From Methanolinea mesophila (GTDB lineage Archaea > Halobacteriota > Methanomicrobia > Methanomicrobiales > Methanospirillaceae), in contig NZ_JAGGKR010000001.1 of the NCBI RefSeq assembly GCF_017873855.1, forward strand, positions 310,001 through 374,000: a stretch of DNA of 64,000 bases, written 5' to 3'. The notes beneath the pieces were generated by a model. That model had not been told where the DNA came from, ran no database searches, and saw only the letters and a list, made by a program, of their open reading frames with translations. The translations under genes and the position numbers were made by a program. Within the stretch, counting starts at the first letter, position 1; the number at the start of each line of letters is the position of its first letter. Positions 1 to 9,754 of this stretch are shown here, one piece after another.

Positions 1-1897
1 TGAAAATAACTGCGGCAAGGATCGCGGAATACGGGCTTCCCAGCTGCATGACATTCAGGGCGGCAAGGCCCGGGTACATTACGATCAGGACCGCGGGGAC
101 AATGGCAAAATACTTGGCGATGTCGTTTGCGATGGAAAAAGTGGTAAGCGCACCGCGGGTGATGAGAATCTCTTTTCCGATCTGGACGATATCGAGAAGT
201 TTCGTCGGGTCGCTGTCCAGGTCGATGATGTTTGCCGCCTCACGCGCCGGCTGCGTCCCGGAGTTCATGGCCACCGCCACGTCCGCCTGTGCGAGGGCCG
301 GGGCGTCGTTGGTGCCGTCGCCGGTCATGGCGACCAGGTACCCCGAAGACTGGTACTCCTTGATCAGCCGGAGTTTGTCGTCGGGTTTCGCCTCTCCGAG
401 AAAATCGTCGACGCCTGCTTCCGCCGCGATCGCGGTGGCGGTCAGGTTGTTATCTCCGGTAATCATGACCGTCCGGATGCCCATCCGCCGGAGGTCGAAG
501 AATCTTTCGCGGATGCCCTGCTTGAGAATATCCTTGAGATGCACGGCGCCGAGGATCCGTTCGTCCTTCGCCACGAGGAGAGGGGTACCTCCGCTCTTCG
601 CGATCCCCTCGACCATTCCCTGCACTCCTCCCGGGACATCGCCATTTCGTTCTTTCACGAACGAGATGATCGCGTCGGGAGCTCCTTTCCGGTAACAACA
701 GCCTCCGTTGTCCAGTCCCGACAGCCGGGTCTGGGCTGAAAATTTGACCACCGTACTTCCCGGGGGAATCAGGCGGCTGATTCCCGGCGTGTCCTTTTCG
801 ATCAGGTCGATGATGCTTTTTCCTTCGGGAGTCTCATCGTCCAGAGAAGAATACAATGCCGCATTTTCGAGATCTCCGGCATCTTCCGGATTCACCGGGA
901 TCAGTGCCACGGCCTGCCGGTTTCCGAGCGTGATGGTCCCGGTCTTGTCGAGGAGGAGGACGTTCACGTCGCCGGCGGCCTCGATTGCACGTCCCGACAT
1001 CGCAACGACATTTCTCCGGAACAACCGGTCCATCCCTGCGATCCCGATCGCGGGGAGAAGGGCTGCGATCGTGGTGGGTGCGAGGCAGACGAAAAGGGCT
1101 GCGAGGACCGCGATCGAGGCGGGCGCCCCTAACCCGGTAACCTCCGCACTGTACGCCGTGACCGGGTAGAGGTTGAACACCACCAGGAGGAACACCCCGG
1201 TAAGCGCGATAAGCAGGGTCTCGAGGGCGATCTCGTTCGGGGTCTTCCTTCTTTTCGCACCCTCTACCATCGCGATCATGTGGTCCAGGAAACTTTCCCC
1301 GGGGTTCACGGTGATCTTCACGATAATCTCGCTCGCGATAACCTTCGTCCCCCCGGTGACCGCGCTCCTGTCGCCTCCCGCCTCCCGGACGACCGGGGCC
1401 GATTCCCCTGTCACCGCCGCTTCGTTGACCAGGGCGGCCCCGAGGACCACTTCCCCGTCGCCGGGGATGAGATCGTTTGTTTTTACTAGAACCAGGTCTC
1501 CGGCTTTCAGCATGCCGGATTTGACACCCTCGCATGGTGAAGTAAAGGATACTTCCTGAATTCTACGGGCGTCCACTTCTCCCTTGGACTGCCGCAGCGA
1601 CGAAGCCCTGGCCTTTCCACGCCCTTCCGAGACTGCCTCTGCGAAATTGGAAAATATCACCGTGAGCCAGAGCCAGAGCGAGACCAGCCCGGTAAACAGG
1701 AGAGGCTCAGACGGCGCCGATGTAAAAAGCCCGAGTAAAAATGTGATCGTAGTGAGAATGCTCCCTAATTCCACGAGGAACATCACCGGGTTATGTGAGG
1801 ATACCCGCGGGTCGAGTTTCTTTATTGCGTCCCTTAGTGCAGTCGAGAGGATCTCCGGGTCGAATGCATTCACCTGATCGTATCTCTTTCTCGACAC
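1..1897 (-). CDS. kdpB: Potassium-transporting P-type ATPase subunit B (KdpB), C-terminus beyond window
   Basis: Catalytic subunit of the KdpFABC high-affinity K+ pump in the cytoplasmic membrane. It hydrolyses ATP through an aspartyl-phosphate intermediate. About 632 codons are present; the family is near 680 residues, so roughly 50 C-terminal residues lie off the left edge. The phosphorylation motif DKTGT is encoded near 935-955, and the end shows the conserved LNVMQLGSPYSAILAA segment of the last helices. The GTG start at 1895-1897 lies 1 nt after the kdpA stop, so the two genes form an operon with probable translational coupling. kdpC and any sensor genes would lie beyond the left edge. 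Recognition is from motifs and gene order. Confidence 0.96.
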   Translation of the reverse strand, partial: MSRKRYDQVNAFDPEILSTALRDAIKKLDPRVSSHNPVMFLVELGSILTTITFLLGLFTSAPSEPLLFTGLVSLWLWLTVIFSNFAEAVSEGRGKARASSLRQSKGEVDARRIQEVSFTSPCEGVKSGMLKAGDLVLVKTNDLIPGDGEVVLGAALVNEAAVTGESAPVVREAGGDRSAVTGGTKVIASEIIVKITVNPGESFLDHMIAMVEGAKRRKTPNEIALETLLIALTGVFLLVVFNLYPVTAYSAEVTGLGAPASIAVLAALFVCLAPTTIAALLPAIGIAGMDRLFRRNVVAMSGRAIEAAGDVNVLLLDKTGTITLGNRQAVALIPVNPEDAGDLENAALYSSLDDETPEGKSIIDLIEKDTPGISRLIPPGSTVVKFSAQTRLSGLDNGGCCYRKGAPDAIISFVKERNGDVPGGVQGMVEGIAKSGGTPLLVAKDERILGAVHLKDILKQGIRERFFDLRRMGIRTVMITGDNNLTATAIAAEAGVDDFLGEAKPDDKLRLIKEYQSSGYLVAMTGDGTNDAPALAQADVAVAMNSGTQPAREAANIIDLDSDPTKLLDIVQIGKEILITRGALTTFSIANDIAKYFAIVPAVLIVMYPGLAALNVMQLGSPYSAILAAVIF

Positions 1898-1898
1898 G

Positions 1899-3590
1899 TT
1901 ACCCGCCTCCCACCATTACCAGGTATTCGGCGATCGGTCCCGCTGCGAGCAGAGGGAAGAAGGTGAGCGCCCCGACCACGACGATCACGCCGATCAGCCA
2001 GACGACGAAGACGGCTGAACTGGTGGGAAGAGTTCCCGGTCCGGGCGGGACCGTATTTTTACCGGCTGCACTCCCAGCGATTGCGAGCATTGCGATGGCA
2101 GGTACGAACCTGCCGATCAGGATCGCGACTCCTCCTCCCACCGAATACAGGAATCCGGTTGGGTTCAACCCGGCGAAGGCGGAACCGTTGTTGTTGGCCA
2201 TGCTCGCAAACGCATAGACGATCTCGCTCAACCCGTGGGCTCCGGGGTTGGAGATCGCCGATAACCCCGCCGGAGTCACAAGTGCGATTCCGGACAGTAT
2301 CAGGACGAGAATACCGGGAGCGAGTATTGCAAGGAGGGCATACCGCATCTCCCGGGCCTCGACCTTTTTTCCCAGGTATTCGGGAGTCCTCCCGATCATC
2401 AGCCCGGCAATGAAGACTGCCACGAGAAGAAATGCAATCATGGTGTAAAAGCCGGAACCGGCCCCCCCGAAGACGATCTCACCCAGCAGGATGAGCATGA
2501 GCGGGACCAACCCTGCAAGCGGAGTGAGGGAGTCCATCATCGCGTTCACGGCACCGCAGGACGTGGCGGTGGTTGCAACGGCGAACAGCACGCTCGGCGC
2601 GAGGCCGAACCTTACTTCCTTCCCCTCCATGGGGGGGCCAAAAACCCCAAGATTCGTGAGAACCGGATTTCCCGCGGACTCCGCCACGTAGATCCCCAGA
2701 AAAGCCCCTGAAAAGATGACGATCATCACGCCATAGAGCACCAGGCCCTGCCGGGGGTCTCCGGCCATCCTCCCGAACGTGAAGGGGAGCGATGCCCCGA
2801 GAAGAAGAAGGGCGAAAATCTCTGCGATGTTCGTCCAGGGCGTGGGATTTTCAAAGGGATGTGCGGAATTCGCGTTGAAAAATCCACCGCCGTTCGTACC
2901 CAGCTCTTTGATCGCTTCCTGGGACGCCACCGGCCCCATCGCGATGGTCTGCACCCCGCCGGGACCCGTCCCGGAGGTCACGACGTAAGGATCAAAATTC
3001 TGGATCACTCCCTGTGAGACAAGGAAGATCGCGAGGACCAGGGACAGGGGAACGAGGACATAGAGGACTGCCCTGGTGAGATCCACCCAGAAATTCCCTA
3101 GACGGTCATCTTTTACCCGGGTCAGCCCTCGCATGACGGCAATTGCAATGCAAATCCCTGTTCCCGCCGAGAGGAAGTTCTGCACGGCAAAGCCGGCGAC
3201 CTGAGTGAGATAACTTGCCGCCACTTCCCCGCTGTACACCTGCCAGTTGGTATTGGTGACGAAACTTGCAGCCGCATTAAATGCAAGATCGGGGGTGAAC
3301 CCGGGAATTCCTTCAGGGTTGAGGAACAGCCATCCCTGGGCGAGGAGGAGGCAAAAGAGTACGAGAAACCCTATCCCGTTGAAGATGATCACTGCTTTTG
3401 CATAGCCTTTCCAGTCGCTCTCTTCTTCGGGATCGGTTCCGATGATGCGGTATATCCAGTGTTCGACTGGCGAGAAGACGGGAGAAAGAACCGTACGGTT
3501 CCCTGAAAACACCCGGAACAGATACCTTCCGAGAAGATACGCAGCCGCGGTGAGGACAACCAGGATGATAAAAAAACCGAGGATATCCAC
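1899..3590 (-). CDS. kdpA: Potassium-transporting ATPase, K+-binding subunit A (KdpA)
   Basis: Channel-like subunit of the Kdp pump that binds and conducts K+. The 563 residues match the usual family length and form about ten hydrophobic segments. The selectivity-filter region TNGGGFFNANSAHPFENPT is intact near residues 225-245. The start used is GTG at 3588-3590, which places the first helix (DILGFFIILVVL) right at the N-terminus as in known KdpA. A GGAGGG lies about 24 nt further upstream, so a slightly earlier non-ATG start is possible. No kdpF-like small ORF was noticed. A strong TATA box sits about 100 bp upstream, consistent with a regulated promoter of its own. Confidence 0.95.
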   Translation of the reverse strand: MDILGFFIILVVLTAAAYLLGRYLFRVFSGNRTVLSPVFSPVEHWIYRIIGTDPEEESDWKGYAKAVIIFNGIGFLVLFCLLLAQGWLFLNPEGIPGFTPDLAFNAAASFVTNTNWQVYSGEVAASYLTQVAGFAVQNFLSAGTGICIAIAVMRGLTRVKDDRLGNFWVDLTRAVLYVLVPLSLVLAIFLVSQGVIQNFDPYVVTSGTGPGGVQTIAMGPVASQEAIKELGTNGGGFFNANSAHPFENPTPWTNIAEIFALLLLGASLPFTFGRMAGDPRQGLVLYGVMIVIFSGAFLGIYVAESAGNPVLTNLGVFGPPMEGKEVRFGLAPSVLFAVATTATSCGAVNAMMDSLTPLAGLVPLMLILLGEIVFGGAGSGFYTMIAFLLVAVFIAGLMIGRTPEYLGKKVEAREMRYALLAILAPGILVLILSGIALVTPAGLSAISNPGAHGLSEIVYAFASMANNNGSAFAGLNPTGFLYSVGGGVAILIGRFVPAIAMLAIAGSAAGKNTVPPGPGTLPTSSAVFVVWLIGVIVVVGALTFFPLLAAGPIAEYLVMVGGG

Positions 3591-3683
3591 CGCATCGACA
3601 GAGCTCGTAATGATCCCTCCAATCGTCCGATCGGCCCGGGAAAAAAACCCAAGTCACTATTCTAAGAAGGCCTCTTCCTCCAA

Positions 3684-3693
3684 GATTTATATA
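3684..3693 (-). promoter_or_regulatory. TATA box of the kdpAB promoter
   Basis: Read on the minus strand, this is TATATAAATC, a near-consensus archaeal TATA box. Transcription would start about 25 nt downstream (near 3660), leaving a leader of about 70 nt before kdpA. The leader and position are inferred from the sequence only. Confidence 0.6.
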
Positions 3694-3845
3694 CATTCTT
3701 CTTCCCCGTGCAGGCCTCCGGAAGAGCGCCGATTAAGGCATTGAAATTTTATATCCCATGCGCAGTATCGTGAAAAAACAGATAGCCGCCCTCCCCGGAA
3801 AACACGCACTCACAGGGTGCACGGAAAAAGGGGGGCCCTTCCGCG

Positions 3846-5618
3846 TCAGAATCTTTTTGGGTCGGTATCCACGTCCACGATCACAGGGGTATCGAGGGAC
3901 ATCGCTCTGATAAGCGCCGCCTTCAGTTCACCGGGCCGTTTCACCGTGATCCCCTTCCCGCCGCACACTTCCGCATAGGCGGCGAAATCAGGGTTCAGCA
4001 GGTCGGTGCCATAGTTCGGATAATGCTCGGTCAGCTGCTCGACCTGGATCATCCCCAACTGCTTGTTATTCAATACCACTACGACCATCGGGAGGTGGTA
4101 CTTGACCGTCGTGACGAAATCCGACATTGCCTGCGAGAAACCCCCGTCTCCCGTAATACAGACGACCTGCTTCTCCGGATACGCGATCTTTGCCGCAATG
4201 GCCGCCGGGAACCCAAACCCCATCGTGGCAAGGTATCCCGACATCGCAAACCGCTGTCGTTTCATCCGGAAGTTCCTGCCGAACCACCACTGGTTTTCCC
4301 CCACGTCGACCGTGATCACCGCGTCCTCGGGAACAGTCTCCGAGAGAACCTTCATGATGTACGGCGGACGGACCGGGACCGCCGTGGGATCGGCTTCGCG
4401 GTCGAGCTGCTCCTGCCAGTCCCGTTTCATCTCCCGGATCCTGGGAAGGACGTCTTTATTATGCGTTTTCACCATTCCGGTGAGTTTCGGGATCGTGAGG
4501 GCGCAATTTCCCCAAAGGGGCAGAGCCAGAGGCCCCTTCCCCAGCTTGACCGGGTTGGTATCCACCTGGATCAACGCCTTGTCGGTCGGGATATTGGTAA
4601 ACTTCGAGAACCCTACCCCCAAGGTGATGAGGAGGTCCGCCTCGTCCGTAAGGGCCCGCGCCTGGGGAGAGCCCACCGACCCCAGGACCCCCACGACCCA
4701 GGGATGGTCTTCGGGGAGGATTCCCTTCGCCCGGTAGGTGGTGAGAATGGGGGCCTTTATCTTTTCAGCCAGTGCGGCAATCGCGTCCCCCCCTCCGTAC
4801 GCTCCCCACCCGGCAATAATGACCGCGTTTTGAGCCTGGTCGATAGCTGCGGCCGCTTTTGCCAGTTCATTCTCGTCAGGGACGATGTGGGGGCTGGCAA
4901 TGCAGATCTCCTTCCTGCAGCACGAAATTTCGAGGTTCTGTTTCTGGATGTCGTTCGGGACCGAGATCTGCGCTACGCCGTGGTGGAGGGTGGCATACTT
5001 CAAGGCAAGGTTCAACAGCAGGATCGTCTTGTTCCTCTCGTACACGGTGTTATTGTAGACCGAGACCGAGCGAAAGAACGCGTCCTGGTCGATCTCCTGT
5101 ATCCCGAAGGGGCCGGTGTACTGGCTCTCTACCTGGCCGTTGAGAGAGAGGACCGAAGCTCCGTCCTCCTTGGCATCGTAGAGCCCTGTCGACAGGTTGG
5201 TCGCGCCCGGACCGGCGATAGTGAGACAGGCGGCGATCTTTCCGGTGAGCTTATTGAACGCAGACGCCGCCATCGCCGCATTCTCTTCATGCCTGACGAC
5301 GATATACTGCATGTTCGGATTTTTCCGGATTGCATCGACCAGCCCGAGCGACGAGGTCCCGGGGAGACCGAACACGAGGGTGACTCCCCACGCCACCATT
5401 TCACTTATGAGCGCATCGGAGACTGTGCTCCCGGAGGCTTCGTGGAGCGCCTCCTCTTCTTTGATCTCCACGAAAGCGCTCTTTGCCGCTCCGCATACCG
5501 GGCATTTCCAGGCGTCCGGGAGGTCCGAAAACCTGGTGTGGGGCGGAGTTTTAGTCGCCGGTTCCCCCTTCTCTTCGGAATAGATATACCCGCATACGCT
5601 GCATTTCCATCTGGCCAT
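3846..5618 (-). CDS. Rubredoxin-ThDP enzyme fusion (acetolactate synthase/pyruvate oxidase superfamily)
   Basis: Residues 1-50 form a complete rubredoxin domain with two C-x2-C iron knuckles (CSVCGYIY and CPVCGAAK). It is joined by a short acidic linker to a full-length thiamine-diphosphate enzyme of about 530 residues. The Pyr domain carries the catalytic glutamate in RHEENAA. The PP domain carries the ThDP/Mg motif starting GDGGFSQAM and ending near LNN. The enzyme half resembles acetolactate synthase large subunits, pyruvate oxidases and benzoylformate decarboxylase-like proteins; the substrate cannot be told. The fused rubredoxin implies one-electron transfer to or from the active site, which is inference. 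The start chosen is ATG at 5616-5618, just before the rubredoxin; an upstream in-frame ATG at 5655-5657 would add 13 unlikely residues. It stands alone on its strand. Confidence 0.85.
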   Translation of the reverse strand: MARWKCSVCGYIYSEEKGEPATKTPPHTRFSDLPDAWKCPVCGAAKSAFVEIKEEEALHEASGSTVSDALISEMVAWGVTLVFGLPGTSSLGLVDAIRKNPNMQYIVVRHEENAAMAASAFNKLTGKIAACLTIAGPGATNLSTGLYDAKEDGASVLSLNGQVESQYTGPFGIQEIDQDAFFRSVSVYNNTVYERNKTILLLNLALKYATLHHGVAQISVPNDIQKQNLEISCCRKEICIASPHIVPDENELAKAAAAIDQAQNAVIIAGWGAYGGGDAIAALAEKIKAPILTTYRAKGILPEDHPWVVGVLGSVGSPQARALTDEADLLITLGVGFSKFTNIPTDKALIQVDTNPVKLGKGPLALPLWGNCALTIPKLTGMVKTHNKDVLPRIREMKRDWQEQLDREADPTAVPVRPPYIMKVLSETVPEDAVITVDVGENQWWFGRNFRMKRQRFAMSGYLATMGFGFPAAIAAKIAYPEKQVVCITGDGGFSQAMSDFVTTVKYHLPMVVVVLNNKQLGMIQVEQLTEHYPNYGTDLLNPDFAAYAEVCGGKGITVKRPGELKAALIRAMSLDTPVIVDVDTDPKRF

Positions 5619-5832
5619 AAGTATCCCGGACGAGAAATGGTTGTAGTGATATTTCAATTATCCCTGAGCAGGCCGGACCGGTCACCTCACGCTCGTGGCA
5701 TGAAAAAGACCTCGGGTGCAGACTGGAACATGGACATTCTCGCCACATTCCACGTTTGTCAAAAACAATCCTTATCAGGCAGCGTACTACACTGGCTGCA
5801 GGGATAAAGAAAAAAGAGAGTCCCGGTTCGAT

Positions 5833-6171
5833 TTATTTCAGCATCGCATCGAAACGCTGAGTCTTTTCATTCCCCATCTGACAGAAAGACTGGTGCGTGA
5901 GCCCCTGCATTTTCGCCACCGGGCAGCCGGGACAGATGCACCCTTTGTTTTGAGTTATGCAATGGAAACTGCGCCCCATGGAACAATAGAGACCCTCCAT
6001 CGCATTTTTAGAACACTCGTTATAGGTGGGGCACTTGGGGCACGTGCACATCTTCATGAGCTCCTGGACCTTCTGCATCACCTGTTCTTTTGGCATGGCG
6101 AGCATCTGTTTCTGCATTTTCAAGTACTGATCCTCGGGCATTGTTTCTTCATGTTTTCCAAAGAGTGCCAT
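5833..6171 (-). CDS. DUF2769-type cysteine-rich protein
   Basis: Small soluble protein of 112 residues with a Met/Gln-rich helical N-terminal third. Two cysteine clusters follow (CTCPKCPTYNEC and CICPGCP) with further single Cys, the layout of the DUF2769 family common in methanogens. The cysteines probably bind a metal or Fe-S cluster, but the function is unknown. The start is placed at MALFGKHEE (6169-6171); the longer ORF to 6201 adds ten residues without support. A TATA-like ATATAATTT on the minus strand at about 6257-6266 could drive it. Confidence 0.7.
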   Translation of the reverse strand: MALFGKHEETMPEDQYLKMQKQMLAMPKEQVMQKVQELMKMCTCPKCPTYNECSKNAMEGLYCSMGRSFHCITQNKGCICPGCPVAKMQGLTHQSFCQMGNEKTQRFDAMLK

Positions 6172-6256
6172 AGGCAACACCAGGTGCCCACAGGATCGCA
6201 AACCTGATAAAGCTTATCGGGCTTCGTCCGCACGTGTGAAGATCCACGCCGGCGCG

Positions 6257-6266
6257 AAATTATATG
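6257..6266 (-). promoter_or_regulatory. Possible TATA box for the DUF2769 gene
   Basis: The minus strand reads CATATAATTT, about 85-95 bp ahead of the DUF2769 start. The rest of 6202-6467 holds no gene or repeat that I can see. Confidence 0.35.
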
Positions 6267-6467
6267 CCGGGAAACACCGGAATTCCGGGTATGTGAAGTA
6301 TTTCGTGAGGTAAATTCGTCCGGTGCGGAGTATCGGGGGAATGACGCACCATAGGGAAAAAGAATACCCGGGGAGCGGGGCAGGATTATAACCCGGGAAA
6401 AGGCCGCAACATCGGGTTTCAGGTACTCACTACAGGTGAAGAGCGAAACGACACTTTCAAAATTGGG

Positions 6468-6956
6468 TTATTTCCACTCCCACATCTTGTCCTTGTAGGA
6501 CCCGTCGGGGCCGATCTCGATCTCGAAGACTGCAGCGACGTCGTTCAGCTTCTTTAATGCCGGCGAACTCGTCTGGAAATAGCGGATTCCCCGTGCCATC
6601 CATCCGCCGTCTTTGGTGGGAAAACTGATCCCGGAGCCCTGGGCCTCGGCTTTCTCCCCGGTCTTTGTCATCATGATCCCGTGACCCTTCACGTAGACGC
6701 CCCCGTGCGGGCGCTCGACGGCCCAGGTGGTGGCGATGAAAGTGACCTCGGTCCCGTAGACCCTCCCCTTCGTTTCGATGGTCCGTTCAAGCTTCAGCGG
6801 ACCTCCATAGTGGTGAGCGAGGCGTTTTCCGATGGTTTTTCCGGTTAATTCTCCAATTTCGTTTCCGATCATGGTCATCACCAAGGTGCCACATACGGCT
6901 ATGAACGGATAAATCTTTCCTCCGGCTGAAACCTCGTTTTCCCCGGACATGGTCAC
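6468..6956 (-). CDS. Unrecognised protein with one N-terminal hydrophobic segment
   Basis: About 160 residues; not assigned to a family with confidence. Residues 15-35 (YPFIAVCGTLVMTMIGNEIG) are hydrophobic and may be a membrane segment or buried helix. The rest looks like a mixed beta-rich domain with many Thr/Gly and a Trp-rich C-terminus ending MWEWK. There are two candidate starts, at 6956 and at the second ATG (MSGENE, 6950); neither has a clear Shine-Dalgarno. Codon use matches the GC-rich neighbours, supporting a real gene. It is on the same strand as the DUF2769 gene but 300 bp away, so probably separately transcribed. Confidence 0.6.
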   Translation of the reverse strand: MTMSGENEVSAGGKIYPFIAVCGTLVMTMIGNEIGELTGKTIGKRLAHHYGGPLKLERTIETKGRVYGTEVTFIATTWAVERPHGGVYVKGHGIMMTKTGEKAEAQGSGISFPTKDGGWMARGIRYFQTSSPALKKLNDVAAVFEIEIGPDGSYKDKMWEWK

Positions 6957-6980
6957 CCCCCGTCCCTGCGGAGGGACTGG

Positions 6981-7111
6981 CGGATCGTTCGGTCCATTCG
7001 GGTGGGAATTCCTTCAAAGAGTGCCGTCTTTGAAGTTGTCCACGGACGCTTCCCAACCTTGTTCAAGTGGGACAACCGGATCGTTCGGTTCATTCGGGTG
7101 GGAATCCCTTC
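6981..7111. repeat. Direct repeat pair, 35 bp, spaced 96 bp
   Basis: The sequence CGGATCGTTCGGTYCATTCG followed by GGTGGGAATYCYTTC occurs at 6981-7015 and 7077-7111 with two mismatches. It lies upstream of the unknown gene at 6468-6956. No coding role is evident. Confidence 0.7.
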
Positions 7112-7325
7112 GAAGCGCATCACCGCGGGTGAAACCTCGTCCCTTCCCTTCCTGACCACTTCCTCTCTGTGGTCCCTCTCTCCACCCGAAGCAGAGACGC
7201 ACTCTCCGGCACCCGCCTTCGATACCGGGTCATAATTTCACTATAGGGGACAGGATTTTCGAGAGAATTTGATTCGGGAGATTTTCCGCAATAAGATCCC
7301 TATCGTCCCACCCTATTTTGAAAAA

Positions 7326-7333
7326 TTTATATA
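7326..7333 (+). promoter_or_regulatory. TATA box of the PEGA/beta-helix gene
   Basis: AAAAATTTATATAGG is a good archaeal BRE/TATA sequence. Predicted transcription start is near 7355, giving a leader of about 90 nt before the ATG at 7448. Confidence 0.55.
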
Positions 7334-7447
7334 GGACCCTGATAAGGTATCACATACCAGGTCACCGGTCCGGAGCTTTTCGATGCATATGCCAGATAGC
7401 AGCAGCGGACCGGATCATGACGTGAGAGAACATCCGGTGAACAGTGT

Positions 7448-9526
7448 ATGAAATTCCGATTCCTGATCATAGTCATCGTCCTCGCCCTCCTTGTCGCGGG
7501 GGGCGTAGCGACTTCAACGACCGGGACCCTGTACGTGGCATCGAACCCGCCCGGGGCGACGGTCCTCGTCAACGGCGTAGTGTCCGGCGCGACGGACGGG
7601 TTCGTGAAGAATGTTCCCGCGGGGGTCCAGAACCTGACCCTCGTCAAAGCGGGGTACGATCAGAAGACCATGATGGTCGAGGTCCCGGCCGGGGGGGTGA
7701 AGGCCCTGGCCCCCATCACCCTCTCAAAAAGCGGAGGGGGAGTTCCGGGACAGACCGGCACCCTGTACGTAACCACGATACCGTCGGGGGCGAGCATTCT
7801 CATCAATACCACCGACTACGGCACGACGAATGGGTTTGCGAAAAATGTTCCCGCAGGCCTCCAGGAGATGACGCTCCTCAAAGCGGGGTACGAGCAGAAG
7901 ACCGTGACGGTCGATGTACCGGCAGGCGGGGTCAAGGCCCTGGCCCCCATCACTCTCACGAAAAGCGGAGGAGGAGCGGGAGGCGCGGCCACGCTCTACG
8001 TGACCTCGATCCCTTCGGGAGCGACCATCCTTATTGACGAAATAGATTACGGCACGACCAACGGGTTCGTGAAAAATGTCCCCGCAGGGATCCAGACCCT
8101 GACACTCGTCAAATCGGGATATAAGCCGGAGACCGTGACGGTTGACGTCCCGGCGAGCGGGCTGAAGGTCCTCGCACCCGTCACCCTCACCAGGGCCGGG
8201 CCCGGGTCCGGCGAGGTGGAGAACATCCAGGCAGCCGTGGACGCGGCATCGGACGGCGACACCATCGTGTTGAAGAGGGGGACCTATTACGAGAACGTGG
8301 TGATCAACAAATCGGTCACCCTCATCGGGTTCGGTCCCGGTGAAACCGTCATTAACGGGGACACCGGCAACGTGGTGATCGCGGGAGGAGTGATCAACGT
8401 CACGAAACCGGGCATTCTTTCATCCGGACCTTCGGTGACCCTCGTCGGTATGACCATCACCGGAGGTACTGCGCACTACGGGGGCGGCATCTTCAACGAC
8501 GACGGATCGGTGGACCTCTCGTGGATATCCATCCAGGATAATTCGGCGTCGCTGAGCGGCGGCGGGATCTACACCATGGGAGGCACGGTGACTATGGACG
8601 GGAATACCACGGTCGCCGGGAACACGGCCCCGGTCGGGGGCGGAGTAGTCAACGACGGCAGCACGCTCACCATGGACAGCGGGAGCGCGATCACCGGGAA
8701 TACGGCGCAGGCCGGCGGCGGGGTCGAAAACGTCCAGGGTACGCTCGTCATGAATAATGGCAGTTCCATCTCCGGCAATTCGGCAACCTACAACGGCGGC
8801 GGGGTCTACAGCTGGTTCTCCAGCACCATTACCATGAACGGGGGCTCGATCACCGGGAACACTGCCGAGACCGGAACCGGTGGCGGGATCTATACCGATT
8901 CTTCCAGCCCCGTGAACAAGAACGGCGGCACCGTCTCAAATAACACTCCGGATAACATCGCCTACGAGTATGAAGTGACCTTGCAGGGTGCTGATATCGG
9001 GAATATCATCTTCAATACGGAAGACTGGAGCTTCGTCGCCCACCTGCAGGGACTGACACCGGGAATGGAATACTGGCTTGCGGGCGAGTGGATACCCGGC
9101 ACGATCGCCTCGGCGCACGCCGCCGGTGACGGCAGTCTTCTCCTCCAGGGGGTCCTGAACCCTGCTCCGAACCTGAGAACCATGGTTCCGGCATTCTTCC
9201 TGGGAACCGGGTCGCCCCCCCCGACCGCAGGGTCCGTCGTGCTCGATGGGAAAGAGTGCCGCGGAGGGTTTACCAGCACCACCATCTTCGGCACGTTGAC
9301 ATCCGATGGGGCCCCGGTTTCGGGCGCTGAGGTCGATTTCTATGTTTACGACCCGGTGAGCCTGCAAATTTCCTACCCGTCGTTCGGCCACGATACCACG
9401 GACAGCGACGGCAAGTTCTGTAAGGTATTTTTCGGCGGGCACGCGGGCGAGTCCCTTGCCGTCCAGGGTGGCGGCCAGATCGATATGAACGTGGAAAAGT
9501 CGGATGTCTGCCCGGTGTGCGGGTAA
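7448..9526 (+). CDS. Secreted PEGA-repeat / parallel beta-helix surface protein
   Basis: Probable cell-surface protein of 692 residues. Residues 1-22 are a signal peptide (FLIIVIVLALLVAGGVA). Three PEGA domains follow in tandem (about 25-95, 100-170, 178-248), each starting G/ATLYV and containing NVPAG...TL.K.GY. Residues 255-490 form a right-handed beta-helix: an IQAAVDAASDGDTIVL entry motif, then polymorphic repeats built on GGGIYT...N. The C-terminal 200 residues contain an Ig-like or carboxypeptidase-regulatory-like part and end VCPVCG. No membrane anchor is visible at the C-terminus. Beta-helix proteins of this kind act as adhesins or carbohydrate-binding proteins in the family; the target is unknown. 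A related but shorter beta-helix protein is at 58663-59796. Confidence 0.85.
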   Translation: MKFRFLIIVIVLALLVAGGVATSTTGTLYVASNPPGATVLVNGVVSGATDGFVKNVPAGVQNLTLVKAGYDQKTMMVEVPAGGVKALAPITLSKSGGGVPGQTGTLYVTTIPSGASILINTTDYGTTNGFAKNVPAGLQEMTLLKAGYEQKTVTVDVPAGGVKALAPITLTKSGGGAGGAATLYVTSIPSGATILIDEIDYGTTNGFVKNVPAGIQTLTLVKSGYKPETVTVDVPASGLKVLAPVTLTRAGPGSGEVENIQAAVDAASDGDTIVLKRGTYYENVVINKSVTLIGFGPGETVINGDTGNVVIAGGVINVTKPGILSSGPSVTLVGMTITGGTAHYGGGIFNDDGSVDLSWISIQDNSASLSGGGIYTMGGTVTMDGNTTVAGNTAPVGGGVVNDGSTLTMDSGSAITGNTAQAGGGVENVQGTLVMNNGSSISGNSATYNGGGVYSWFSSTITMNGGSITGNTAETGTGGGIYTDSSSPVNKNGGTVSNNTPDNIAYEYEVTLQGADIGNIIFNTEDWSFVAHLQGLTPGMEYWLAGEWIPGTIASAHAAGDGSLLLQGVLNPAPNLRTMVPAFFLGTGSPPPTAGSVVLDGKECRGGFTSTTIFGTLTSDGAPVSGAEVDFYVYDPVSLQISYPSFGHDTTDSDGKFCKVFFGGHAGESLAVQGGGQIDMNVEKSDVCPVCG

Positions 9527-9754
9527 CGACCGGACCAGGGAGCATGGGTGGCGGGACTCCGTCACCCCCTCCCGGATGAGAAGCGGGTACTTGATCCCCG
9601 CAGGACGGATCCGAACGAAATCGAGAACGGTCGCTGAAAGGAGTTGTCAGGGAAAGGAGGTGAAATCCCTTTTTCTCTTTACGCGACAGGGGAATCTCTT
9701 GTTTTTACAGGTACTGATTTACCGAAGGTATTCAAATGCCTTATAATAAAAACT

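Noticed and set aside
4023-5807. 594-codon plus-strand ORF opposite the rubredoxin-ThDP gene
   Set aside because: Antisense shadow; the composition (Arg/Asp/His-rich) and lack of motifs contrast with the strongly conserved minus-strand protein.
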